Shown: positions 1 to 7,895 of the stretch, one piece after another
Position numbering within the stretch: the stretch's first letter is position 1
Layout of the letters: each line of letters begins with the position of its first letter
DNA from: Streptomyces sp. NBC_01451
Lineage (GTDB): Bacteria > Actinomycetota > Actinomycetes > Streptomycetales > Streptomycetaceae
NCBI RefSeq assembly: GCF_036227485.1
Contig: NZ_CP109479.1
Coordinates: 9,672,001 to 9,736,000, forward strand
DNA length: 64,000 bases
Reading direction: 5' to 3'
The notes under the pieces: model-generated
The model's input: only the letters and a program-made list of their open reading frames with translations
Databases searched by the model: none
Told to the model about the DNA's origin: nothing
Translations under genes and position numbers: made by a program

Positions 1-179
1 GCCCCGACGCGACGTTCGCCGCCGAACACCCCCACTCCGGGACGCAGGCGAGATCAGTGGTGGGCGGAGGGCAGCGCCGCTTCGCCGACGTCCGCGTGGG
101 AGGAGGAAGCCCGGCCCGTCGAGGTCGCGGCTCCGGTACCCGGAGCGAACCGGACACCGGGGCCGACCTGTGGGGTTGT

Positions 180-893
180 TCAGCCCGGGACCACGGCAAC
201 GGGGCAGGCGGCCCGGTGCAGGAGAGCGCGTACAGCCTCGTCCCATCGTGTACCGGGCCGTCGCCCCACCACGACCAGTGCGGCGCTCCCGGCGTGGTGC
301 AGCAGGGCCTGGGCCGGTGTGAAGAGAACGACGTCTTCGAACATCGGAACGTGCGGATACCTCTCGCGCCAGGGACGCAGCACGTCGGCCAGGAGCTGCA
401 CCTCGTGGTCCTCCCAGGTCGCGCGGTCCCTCTCCGGCACGCCGAAGGGCCACTCGGCGGCACAGGGCGGAAGCGACCAGGCGTGCACGACGTGCAGGAG
501 GGCGTGCCGTACCCGGGCGCTGTCGCAGGCGAAGTCGATCGTGTCGGCGGAAGGATCCCGGGCGTCCGTTGCGAGAAGGACCGTCCCGGAACCGTGTGCG
601 GGTGCGGTCCGGTCCGGAACGAGGACCAGGGGCCGGCCGGCCGCCCGTACGGTGTCGGCGAGCCGGAGGCCGAGAGGCCCACCAGCCGCGTCGCTGCCGC
701 GGGGGACGCCGTACACGATCATCTTCGCCTGCCCCGGTTCCGGCGGTGTGCCCTGGACCGTTCGCATCGGCAGACCGCGCAGCCGCGCCTCCCGCTCGGC
801 CCAGTCGACCGCGGCGCGGCTCGGTGCCGACGGGTCGGTACAGGCAAGAATCACCTGGCTCCGTCGTACGTTCAGCTCGTCTTGTGCCCCCAC
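180..893 (-). CDS. Universal stress protein, two Usp-like domains
   Basis: UspA-superfamily protein of about 237 aa, predicted soluble and nucleotide-binding. Seen: a first Usp-like half starting with the strand VILACTDPSAPS near residues 14-25, a second half starting VLLATDARDPSADT, and a C-terminal glycine loop and strand (VVVGRRPGT, then PVAVVPG). The GTG start at 893 has AGG six bases upstream; in-frame ATGs at 914 and 926 are alternatives. It overlaps the end of the upstream membrane-protein gene by about 22 bp, so the two are probably cotranscribed. Usp genes beside DevS-type kinases and flavohemoproteins belong to actinobacterial hypoxia/dormancy regulons; its membership here is inference. 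Confidence 0.85.
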   Translation of the reverse strand: MGAQDELNVRRSQVILACTDPSAPSRAAVDWAEREARLRGLPMRTVQGTPPEPGQAKMIVYGVPRGSDAAGGPLGLRLADTVRAAGRPLVLVPDRTAPAHGSGTVLLATDARDPSADTIDFACDSARVRHALLHVVHAWSLPPCAAEWPFGVPERDRATWEDHEVQLLADVLRPWRERYPHVPMFEDVVLFTPAQALLHHAGSAALVVVGRRPGTRWDEAVRALLHRAACPVAVVPG

Positions 894-1468
894 CGTGGTC
901 CTACCTGATCCCATTCCCTGCCCCATTCGTCCATGCGGCGCCGGTCGAGATGCCACCGGGCGACAGCTCCGCCACCGAACACCAGGCCGCCCAGGCCGGC
1001 CACGGCCGCGGCGCCCAGGAAGCCCGACTCGACGGCTGCCTCGGTGGAACTCGGTGGCGCGGCGGTGAGACGGCCCTGGCTGTCCTGCCACACCATGACA
1101 CCGGCTCCGGCCTTGAGACCGCTGTCCGCCAGGGTTCGGCCGGTACGGATCGAACCGTCGGGCGTCGTCCAGCGCACGGATGCCATCCGGCGATCGGAGG
1201 TTCCGCCGACGGCGGTGGCGCTGAGGGGGACGTCTTCGACGAGTACGGCTCGTACGGACTGCCGATCGGCGCGTTGCAGCGCGAACACCTCGTCCGCGGC
1301 ATGGAACGTCACCAGCCCGGCGATGCCGCCGCCCACGGTGAAGACCGTCCACACGGCCAGCACGACCCAGGCCTCGACGATGTCCTCGCGTCGACGCAGC
1401 GGATTGCTGCGCCACCGCCACATCCGTCGCTTCGTGTACTTGCCGCCACGGGGCATCGGTCCGGACAT
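872..1468 (-). CDS. Rv1733c-like membrane protein
   Basis: Integral membrane protein of 198 aa resembling the mycobacterial Rv1733c family, which belongs to the DosR dormancy regulon. Seen: a basic Arg/Lys/Trp-rich N-terminus with NPLRRRED, a first hydrophobic helix around residues 38-60 (VVLAVWTVFTVGGGIAGLV), a roughly 85-residue extracytoplasmic segment, and a second glycine-rich helix near residues 160-180. ATG 1468 follows a strong GGAGGAGGG ribosome site. Function is unknown for the family. The downstream Usp gene overlaps its 3' end. The family call rests on architecture and the NPLRRREDxxE-type N-terminus. Confidence 0.75.
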   Translation of the reverse strand: MSGPMPRGGKYTKRRMWRWRSNPLRRREDIVEAWVVLAVWTVFTVGGGIAGLVTFHAADEVFALQRADRQSVRAVLVEDVPLSATAVGGTSDRRMASVRWTTPDGSIRTGRTLADSGLKAGAGVMVWQDSQGRLTAAPPSSTEAAVESGFLGAAAVAGLGGLVFGGGAVARWHLDRRRMDEWGREWDQVGPRWGHKTS

Positions 1469-1871
1469 CGCCCTCCTCCTCGTCCTTGTCGTCCTCGTCG
1501 TCCTGACACTTCCGAAGATGACAGCCGAGGCCGTGCCGCGGCATGGGCCGACCGGGCGCCGACGCGGGTCCAGTCGGACCGGATCCACGGTCGGGAAGGG
1601 CAGGAGAAGGGGCCGGACGGCCCAGGCAGGGCGGATGATTACCGGACAAACTGAAAGCGCGGTGCAAAGCGCTCCGCTGGAAGTGCGGCGATGGGCCGTC
1701 GGTCGTCTGCGGCGCCGTCGTGGCTGGTCGCGCACTTCCCCGCGCCCCTTCGGGGCGCGGCCGTACCGCAGCGGACTTCGCCCCACTGCTCAGCCCGCAC
1801 TCCAAAGGACAGGGAGGAACGTCATCGCACAGCTGGTCACCCACACCCCTGACGAGAGGACCCGAGGGGCC
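1469..1871. other. Divergent intergenic region
   Basis: 403 bp between the membrane-protein gene and the XRE-PPOX gene; no convincing gene. It holds a short inverted repeat GGTCC-agtc-GGACC at 1567-1580 and a GC-rich hairpin at 1740-1760, described separately. It must contain the promoters of both divergent genes, but I cannot place -10/-35 boxes with confidence. Confidence 0.6.
1740..1760. repeat. Dispersed Streptomyces-type hairpin
   Basis: Perfect 9-bp inverted repeat CCGCGCCCC-ttc-GGGGCGCGG, preceded by GGCTGGTCGCGCACTTCCC. From memory, this context plus hairpin occurs at many intergenic sites in Streptomyces genomes, often at gene ends. Here it lies between two divergent genes, so it is more likely a dispersed repeat or leftover terminator than a working terminator for either neighbour. 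Confidence 0.6.
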
Positions 1872-2546
1872 ATGACCGAACAGACACAGGCGGGCGGGAC
1901 GCAGGGCCCGCCCGCCGGCGACCTGGGCCGTCGGCTGGCCGCACGCCGTGTTCAGCTCGGGCTGACACGTGAGGAGACGGCCGCCCGGGCGGGCATGGCC
2001 ACCAGCTATGTGACGCACCTGGAGCAGCACCCCGACGCCGCGCCCGGCCGAGGGGCCTTGATCGCGCTGGCGACGGCTCTGCGGACCACGGTCTCGGCAC
2101 TCACCGGCGGTGATGTCGATCTGCCACCCGGTCCCGGACGTGCCGGGTACGCTCCCCGGTTCACCGAGCTGAGCAAGGCGGAGTGCACGGAGTTGATGTC
2201 GACGCACGGTGTCGGAAGGCTCGCGGTGAGCACGGCGCTCGGGCCGGTGATCGTCCCTGTCAACTACAGCGTCGTCGAGGACACGATCGTCTTCAGAACC
2301 GCCCACGACGCGACGCCGTCGCTGGCGTCCGGCTGCCTGGTCGCCTTCGAGGTCGACCGGATCGACGACGCCTTCAGCCAGGGCTGGAGTGTGCTGGCGC
2401 GCGGGTACGCGCACACCGTGACGGACATCGGTGAACAGCGTCGGCTCGCGGAGCTGGCGTACAGCGAGCCTTGGGCCGGGGGTCGGCGCGACGTGTGGGT
2501 GCGCATCGAACCGTACGCGGTCACGGGACGCCGCATCGTGGTCTGA
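1872..2546 (+). CDS. XRE helix-turn-helix / PPOX flavin-binding fusion protein
   Basis: 224 aa. Residues about 17-75 form an XRE/Cro helix-turn-helix (LGRRLAARRVQLGLTREE, then ATSYVTHLEQ). Residues about 95-220 form a pyridoxamine-5'-phosphate-oxidase-like split-barrel flavin domain (MSTHGVGRLAVS, VPVNYSVVEDTIVFRT, VAFEVDRID). Such fusions are common in Streptomyces beside stress genes and probably act as flavin- or redox-responsive proteins; the ligand is unknown. The ATG at 1872 follows a GAGGGGCC stretch. The gene is convergent with hmp, and a hairpin at 2574-2605 separates them. Confidence 0.85.
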   Translation: MTEQTQAGGTQGPPAGDLGRRLAARRVQLGLTREETAARAGMATSYVTHLEQHPDAAPGRGALIALATALRTTVSALTGGDVDLPPGPGRAGYAPRFTELSKAECTELMSTHGVGRLAVSTALGPVIVPVNYSVVEDTIVFRTAHDATPSLASGCLVAFEVDRIDDAFSQGWSVLARGYAHTVTDIGEQRRLAELAYSEPWAGGRRDVWVRIEPYAVTGRRIVV

Positions 2547-2573
2547 ACCGGGCCTGGCCCAGGGTGGGTTGTC

Positions 2574-2605
2574 CCCGGGCGCGACGACGCCCCGTCTCGC
2601 CCGGG
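2574..2605. terminator. Bidirectional terminator-like hairpin
   Basis: Inverted repeat CCCGGGCG (2574-2581) / CGCCCGGG (2598-2605), in the 86-bp gap between the convergent XRE-PPOX and hmp genes. There is no T-tract, as is usual for Streptomyces terminators. Placement between convergent stop codons is the main support. Confidence 0.5.
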
Positions 2606-2632
2606 TGCATGCCGGGGTTGGCGCGGTGCGCT

Positions 2633-3847
2633 TCAGCCCGTGGTGCCGGGCAGCCACAGGTCGGGTCCGAAGACCTCGTAGCGGATGCGTCGTGCCGGAA
2701 CCCCGGCGGCGAGGAGCTGTCCGCGTACCTCGCGCATGAACGGCAGCGGGCCGCACAGGAAAACCGTGGCGCCGTCGGGGAGTTCCGTTCCGCTCAGGTC
2801 CATCAGGCCGGTCCGCGCGTCGGGTTCCTCCGGCCCGGGGCGCTCGTACCAGAAGACCGCCCGGGCGCCCCGCAGTTTCCCGACGAGGTCGTGTGTCTCG
2901 GCCCGCAGGGCGTGGTCTTCGGGCGAGCGGTCGGCGTGCAGGACCAGGACCGGGCGGATCGAGCGGAGGGCGGCGAGACGGGCCAGGATGCCGGTCATGG
3001 GGGTGCAGCCGATGCCGGCCGAGACCAGCACGACGGGTGTGGTGGAATCCATGGGGTCGTCGAGGAAGACATCGCCGAACGGCGCGGACAGCAGCAGTTC
3101 GTCCCCCTCTTGGACGCGGTCGTGCAACAGGGTGGAGACCTCGCCGTCCGGGGCACCGGCGTCACCCTCGACCCGCTTGACGGTGATCCGCCGCAGTTCG
3201 CCGCCCGGGTCCGAGGACAGGCTGTACTGGCGCAACTGGTGCACGCCGTCGCCCATGCGGACCCGGACGCTCACGTACTGGCCCGCGCGGGCCCGGGGCG
3301 CGTGTTCGCCGTCTGCCGGACGGAGCAGGAAGGACACGACGTCGGGGGTCTCGGTACGACGCTCGACGACCGTCCAGGGGCGCCAGATCCCGCCGGGCTG
3401 TATGCCCGCGTCCCGGTAGAGGAGGGACTCCCGGCTGATCAGGGCTCCGGCCATCAGCCAGTAGACCTCGTCCCAGGCGGCCGCCACCTCCGGGGTGACC
3501 GCCTCGCCGAGAACCTCGGCCATCGCGCCGAACAGGTACTTGTGCACGATCGTGTACTGGTCGTCCGTGACGCCCACTGCGGCGTGCTTGTGGGCGATCC
3601 GGGACAAAAGGGCGTCCGGCCGGGCGTCGGGGTTCTCCAGCAGGGCTCCGGCGAATCCGGCGATCGAGCCGGCCAGTGCGCGTCGCTGGACGCCGCTGGC
3701 CTGGTTGCCGCGGTTGAACATCCCGTCGAGCAGTTCCGGCCGGTCCTTGAACATCGTGGCGTAGAAACGGGTGGTGATCTCGTCGAGCGCTCCGGCCACG
3801 GCGGGCAGGGTGGCCCGTACAAGGGCGGCGGATTCCGCGGACAGCAT
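2633..3847 (-). CDS. hmp: Flavohemoprotein (nitric oxide dioxygenase)
   Basis: 404 aa, the usual length for Hmp. It oxidises NO to nitrate using O2 and NAD(P)H in the cytoplasm. Seen: globin domain at residues 1-135 with B10 Tyr29 (TRFYATMF) and proximal His86 in IAHKHAAVG; an FAD-binding ferredoxin-reductase domain with RQYSLSS; an NAD-binding domain with GIGCTPM and the C-terminal VFGPD. ATG 3847 has a perfect AGGAGG five bases upstream. It is transcribed divergently from a DevS-like sensor kinase across 366 bp containing two palindromes. NO/hypoxia control through that kinase is inferred. Confidence 0.95.
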   Translation of the reverse strand: MLSAESAALVRATLPAVAGALDEITTRFYATMFKDRPELLDGMFNRGNQASGVQRRALAGSIAGFAGALLENPDARPDALLSRIAHKHAAVGVTDDQYTIVHKYLFGAMAEVLGEAVTPEVAAAWDEVYWLMAGALISRESLLYRDAGIQPGGIWRPWTVVERRTETPDVVSFLLRPADGEHAPRARAGQYVSVRVRMGDGVHQLRQYSLSSDPGGELRRITVKRVEGDAGAPDGEVSTLLHDRVQEGDELLLSAPFGDVFLDDPMDSTTPVVLVSAGIGCTPMTGILARLAALRSIRPVLVLHADRSPEDHALRAETHDLVGKLRGARAVFWYERPGPEEPDARTGLMDLSGTELPDGATVFLCGPLPFMREVRGQLLAAGVPARRIRYEVFGPDLWLPGTTG

Positions 3848-4213
3848 GAAACCTCCTGGGCAACGCAAGGCAAGGCGAGGGAGAAGGAAACTGGGCAGTG
3901 GGCAGTGGGAAAGCAGCAAGTAGAGAAACGGGGGCGGTGACCGCTTCCAGCAGCGTCTCTTGTGAGTGGTGTTCCGTCCCAGGTCCTGTTGGTCCCTTCC
4001 TGGGACCGACCGGCCCAGGTCGGTCCGAGGCGTTCGACCGAGGGGCGCGGCACGTATGGGGGAGCGGTCCAGGCCGGCCACGGTGCGGAGGCACCGGGGT
4101 GGGTCCCGGATACTCGGCTCGATTCGTCGCCGTATTCTCCGGCCGACCACTACCGTGGCACGTGACCGGACCGCTGGGCGTCCGTGTGTTGAGGGGACCT
4201 GGAGGAACGCAGG
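3848..4213. promoter_or_regulatory. Divergent hmp / DevS-kinase control region with two palindromes
   Basis: 366 bp without a gene. Two nested inverted repeats are visible: GGTCCC-ttcct-GGGACC at 3991-4007, and a perfect 9-bp-arm repeat GGACCGACC-ggccca-GGTCGGTCC at 4003-4026. The outer GGACC/GGTCC arms recall the GGGAC/GTCCC halves of DosR/DevR sites, but spacing and core differ, so the binding protein is unknown. They lie about 150 bp upstream of the hmp start and 190 bp upstream of the kinase start, where one site could serve both genes. Confidence 0.55.
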
Positions 4214-5932
4214 GTGGAAACCCCGGAGGAGGCTCGCGTGCGGCTGCCTCAGTTGCGGCTGGACGAGCTGCTGGAGGAACTGCAGGCGCGGCTGGACGCG
4301 GCCCGTGGCACCCGGGACCGGGTGCACAGTCTGCTGGAGGCGGTGCTGTCGGTCGGCCGGGAGCTGGATCTGGAGCAGGCCCTGCGACGCATCGTGGAGG
4401 CCGCCGCGGTACTGGTCGACGCGGAGTACGCGGCGCTCGGCGTGATCGGCCCGGACGGCAAGCGTCTGTCCGCGTTCCACACGGTGGGGGTCGGGGAGGA
4501 GCAGATCGCGCGGATCGGCCCCTATCCCGAGGGGCACGGCATCCTGGGAGAGCTGATCCGCCACCCTGAGCCGCTGCGCCTGGCGAAGATCTCCGAGCAT
4601 GAGGCCTCGTACGGCTTCCCGGCGCACCATCCGCCGATGAACACCTTCCTCGGTGTCCCGATCCGGGTGCGCGACCAGGTCTTCGGCAACCTGTACCTGA
4701 CCGAGAAGCGGGGTGGCGCCCAGTTCGACGAGGAGGACGTGTCGGTCACGCTGACGCTCGCCGTGGCGGCCGGCGTCGCGATCGACAACGCCCGGCTGTA
4801 CGAGGAGTCCCGGCTGCGCGAACGCTGGCTGCGGGCGAACGCGGAGGTCACCCACAGCCTGATGTCCGGCGCTGAGCGCACCGAGGTCCTCGCGCTGATC
4901 GCCGAGCGGGCCGGCGAGATCACCGGCTCCGCCCTGGCGGCGGTCGCGCTGCCCATGGAGGACACCGGGTCACTCGCCGTGGAGATCGCTGTCGGGATGG
5001 ACGCCGAGGCGCACCGGGGCCTCGTGCTGGCCATGGACAAGAGTCTGATGGGGCTGGCGTTCTCCGGTGCCGCCCCCGTCACCAGCGTGGATGTCGGCCA
5101 GGACGAACGCATCTCCCTGGAGCCGCCGCGGTTCGGCGGGCTCGGCCCCGCCGTGGCCGTGCCCATCGGCACGGGCGACGCGGGCCCGCGGGGCGTGGTC
5201 CTGCTGGCGAGAAAGGTCGGTCAGGCGGTCTTCTCGGTGACCGAGACCGAGACCTTGCAGTCCTTCGCCGGACAGGCCGCCGTCGCGATGGAGCTGGCCG
5301 AACGCCGCAAGGACGCCGAGGCCGTCGCGGTCCTCATGGACCGGGACCGGATCGCACGCGACCTGCACGATCTGGCCATCCAGCGCTTGTTCGCCACCGG
5401 CATGACGTTGCAGAGCGCCGGCCGCTTCATCGAGCACGAGGAGGCCGCCGAGCGCGTGGTGCGCGCGGTCGACAACCTCGACGAGACCATCAAGATCATC
5501 AGATCGACGATCTTCGGCCTGCGTACCCGTGAGGGTGCGGGCGAGGCCGGCCTGCGGGCCCGTGCCGTGCGGGTGGTCGGGGAGGCGGCGCCGGTCCTCG
5601 GCTTCGCTCCCAGTGTCCGGATGGAAGGCCTGCTGGACACCGACGTACCGAAGGACATCGCCGACCATCTGGTGGCGGTGCTCTCCGAGGCACTGACCAA
5701 CATCGCCCGCCACGCCCGGGCGAGCCGCGCCGACGTACTCGTGGCCACGGACGGGCGCGAGGTACGGCTCTCGGTCACCGACAACGGGGTGGGCATCCCG
5801 GCCGACGGCCGCCGCAGCGGACTGCGCAACATGGCGGAGCGCGCCGAGCAACTGGGTGGACGGCTGGAGATCGGGAAGCCCGAGAGCGGCGGCTCCACCC
5901 TGCTGTGGCGGGTGCCGGCGCGGAAGCCGTAA
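4214..5932 (+). CDS. DosS/DevS-like GAF-GAF sensor histidine kinase
   Basis: 572 aa cytoplasmic kinase, close in layout to mycobacterial DosS/DevS. Seen: short N-terminal coil; GAF-A at about 50-195 with the HHPPMNTFLGVPIRVRD stretch that contains the heme-ligand histidine in DosS (here most likely His139); GAF-B at about 220-365; HisKA_3 box DRIARDLHDLAIQRL with His385; and a HATPase_c domain with LTNIARHARA and DNGVGI. By analogy it senses O2, NO or CO through heme and phosphorylates a NarL/LuxR-type regulator. No partner regulator is encoded in this window. GTG 4214 follows GGAGG at 4201. Divergent from hmp. Confidence 0.92.
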   Translation: METPEEARVRLPQLRLDELLEELQARLDAARGTRDRVHSLLEAVLSVGRELDLEQALRRIVEAAAVLVDAEYAALGVIGPDGKRLSAFHTVGVGEEQIARIGPYPEGHGILGELIRHPEPLRLAKISEHEASYGFPAHHPPMNTFLGVPIRVRDQVFGNLYLTEKRGGAQFDEEDVSVTLTLAVAAGVAIDNARLYEESRLRERWLRANAEVTHSLMSGAERTEVLALIAERAGEITGSALAAVALPMEDTGSLAVEIAVGMDAEAHRGLVLAMDKSLMGLAFSGAAPVTSVDVGQDERISLEPPRFGGLGPAVAVPIGTGDAGPRGVVLLARKVGQAVFSVTETETLQSFAGQAAVAMELAERRKDAEAVAVLMDRDRIARDLHDLAIQRLFATGMTLQSAGRFIEHEEAAERVVRAVDNLDETIKIIRSTIFGLRTREGAGEAGLRARAVRVVGEAAPVLGFAPSVRMEGLLDTDVPKDIADHLVAVLSEALTNIARHARASRADVLVATDGREVRLSVTDNGVGIPADGRRSGLRNMAERAEQLGGRLEIGKPESGGSTLLWRVPARKP

Positions 5933-6069
5933 GGGGCGGAGGTACACACTGTCCCCTCCACAGCCACGTGCAGGTGAACGGCCAACCACCCCTGGATGAA
6001 CCGCCGTTGGCACTCGGCGCCCCGTGCGAGCCGGCGCAGCCCACGACATCGTGAGCGCGGCGAGCGCGG

Positions 6070-6282
6070 TCAGTCGACGTAGTCGGCGATGAGGGCGGCG
6101 AATTCGTCCGGGGTGGCCAGCCGGATGCCCAGGGTTTCCGCCTTGGCGCGTTTGGACCCGGCGCCGTCGCCGGCGACGACCAGGCTGGTCTTCTTCGAGA
6201 CGCTGGAGGAGGAGCGGCCCCCGGCCCGTTCGACGAGTTCGTTCATCTGGTTGCGGCTGAGCTTCTCCAGCGCACCGGTCAT
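6070..6282 (-). pseudogene. ligA: 3' fragment of interrupted DNA ligase gene (BRCT part)
   Basis: 70 codons matching the C-terminal BRCT domain of NAD-dependent DNA ligase ([18 protein letters not shown], then [25 protein letters not shown]). It is the missing 3' end of the ligase at 16991-18907: joining the two flanks at GGAGCG reads [13 protein letters not shown], the normal family sequence. The first codon here was an internal Met in the intact gene. The inserted element places an AGGGAAGGAG stretch just ahead of this ATG, so a free BRCT peptide could be translated, but nothing shows that it is. Confidence 0.9.
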
Positions 6283-6312
6283 CGCTCCTTCCCTGATAAT
6301 TCTGTGAGTTCA
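6283..6312 (+). repeat. Left end of element: core plus terminal inverted repeat
   Basis: Core CGCTCC at 6283-6288, followed by TTCCCTGATAATTCTG and then GAGTTCA. Against the inward-read right end, the first seven bases are identical and the match continues in broken form (AA, TTC, CTG). Probably a recombinase binding arm. It lies 20 bp upstream of the AGGAGG site of the first recombinase gene, so it may also overlap that gene's promoter. Confidence 0.75.
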
Positions 6313-6332
6313 AGGGCTACAGGAGGCAGGGT

Positions 6333-7895
6333 ATGGACGAGTGGTGGGTGGTGTTCGTGCCGGATGAGGAGAGGTGGGGTTCGCTGCCGGAGGAGGGGGT
6401 GCTGGGGATTCAGGATCTGCCTGCGGCGGTGGCGGACATCGGGTTGCGGCCTGGCGACCCGATTTTTGTCCGGCCGGATTACACAGTGGACGCGGATCTG
6501 CTGACGTTCGTCCTGTCGCCCGCATTCCGGAAGCTGGAGCGCGAGAGCCGGCGGAACTACGCGACGGACATCCGGCTGCTGCTGAACTGGCTGTGGCGCC
6601 GGGGTCTCCCGTGGCGGCAGGCGACCGAGGGGGATCTGCAGGCCTACCAGGAGTTCCGGTGCAGGTCACCGCTCAATCCGGTCCGGGTGGGCGGCACGAA
6701 GTGGAACCGCGAGGCGGCAGCGCTGACCAAGCTCTACAAGTGGGGGAAAGTGTCGCCGCTGCCGGTGGACGCGAGCCGGGCGGAAGACCGGGCGGCGGAC
6801 GCTCGCAGTTCACGGGTGTCGTGGCTGACACCGCGGACGTGGGGCTTATGGCAGGACCTGGGGCTTCGGGGCCTGGCCCGGGACGGGTCACCGCTGCCAG
6901 GGTGGGACGCGCGGACGGAGCTGCGGAACACCTCGTTCGTGCAGTTCATGCTGAGCTCGGGGCTTCGCCGGCAGGAGTGCGGGGGGCTGCTGACATTCGA
7001 GGTGCCGTCGCAGGTGCTGCGTCACGGGCGGTACTGCCACGGCCGGGTCGCGAAGGCGCTGTCGCGGTCGAAGAGGGTTCGTACCTTCTACGCGTCGGTG
7101 GATTCGGTGCGGCAGGTCAGCTCCTACATGGAGTCGGAGCGGGCTTGGGCAGTGCAGCGGGCCAGGGAACAGGGCCGTTACGAGAAACTGTCGCAGCTGC
7201 GGCTGGTGACCGGGGTGACGCGGGAGCTGTCTCCGGTGGTGCACTGGGTGGACCGCGACGGGGTGGAGGGGCAGCGTGAGTTGGCCCTGCTGGACTGGCG
7301 TGAGCGGCAATGGCTGTTCACCGAGGGGCCGGAGGGTCCGGAGCCGGCGTGGTTGTGGTTGACCGAGCAGGGCCTGCCGATGCTTCCGGACCGCTGGAAC
7401 GCCGTGTTCAGGCTGGCGAACAAGCAGTGCGAGCGCACGCTGCTGACGCAGCAGGAACGGGAGGCGAAGCGCTGTCTGAGGCTGCCGGAGGTCCGCGGGA
7501 AGGTGCCGTACGCGACGCCTCACTCCACTCGGCATTCGTTCGCGCTCTACATGCTGATCACGCTGAACGAGCTGATGGACCGGAAGTACGGTCTGACGCC
7601 GGCCGAGCGGCGGGATTTCGCCCAGTTGTACGGGGACCCGTGGTGGCTGGTGAAGACACTGTTGGGGCACCGGGACGTGGAGACGACGCGGGAGCACTAC
7701 CTGACGCCGGTGACGCACCTACAGTTGGAATCGATCCTGGCGCTCGATGCGGATCGCGACGTGGGCGGGCGCAGGGACGACGAGGACGCGAGGGACATGG
7801 TCAGCCTGTTTGCGCAGCTGGCGAAGGCATCGGCGGGGATCCAGGACATCGACGTGCTGGTCGATGCACGGCCGGTCACACAGGAAGCGCTGTGA
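6333..7895 (+). CDS. Tyrosine recombinase 1 of the element (TnpA-like)
   Basis: 520 aa site-specific recombinase. Seen: an N-terminal SAM-like DNA-binding segment near residues 60-130 (SRRNYATDIRLLLNWLWRR); catalytic domain from about 170 with the first Arg in SSGLRRQECGG, the HxxR box in TPHSTRHSFALYM, and the C-terminal LLGHRDVETTREHY, which supplies the second His and the nucleophilic Tyr. The catalytic tetrad looks intact. ATG 6333 follows AGGAGG nine bases upstream. It overlaps the next gene by 4 bp (GTGA), starting a four-gene operon. In Tn554-type elements this protein performs strand exchange together with its partners. Confidence 0.9.
   Translation: MDEWWVVFVPDEERWGSLPEEGVLGIQDLPAAVADIGLRPGDPIFVRPDYTVDADLLTFVLSPAFRKLERESRRNYATDIRLLLNWLWRRGLPWRQATEGDLQAYQEFRCRSPLNPVRVGGTKWNREAAALTKLYKWGKVSPLPVDASRAEDRAADARSSRVSWLTPRTWGLWQDLGLRGLARDGSPLPGWDARTELRNTSFVQFMLSSGLRRQECGGLLTFEVPSQVLRHGRYCHGRVAKALSRSKRVRTFYASVDSVRQVSSYMESERAWAVQRAREQGRYEKLSQLRLVTGVTRELSPVVHWVDRDGVEGQRELALLDWRERQWLFTEGPEGPEPAWLWLTEQGLPMLPDRWNAVFRLANKQCERTLLTQQEREAKRCLRLPEVRGKVPYATPHSTRHSFALYMLITLNELMDRKYGLTPAERRDFAQLYGDPWWLVKTLLGHRDVETTREHYLTPVTHLQLESILALDADRDVGGRRDDEDARDMVSLFAQLAKASAGIQDIDVLVDARPVTQEAL

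Noticed and set aside
180..2756. Very long minus-strand open frame covering several genes
   Set aside because: Its upstream two thirds are Arg/Pro/His-rich out-of-frame sequence typical of high-GC shadow frames; only the 3' part encodes a real (Usp) protein.
6070..6282. Independent small BRCT gene
   Set aside because: Its start is an internal ligase codon and the sequence continues exactly from the ligase fragment across the element.
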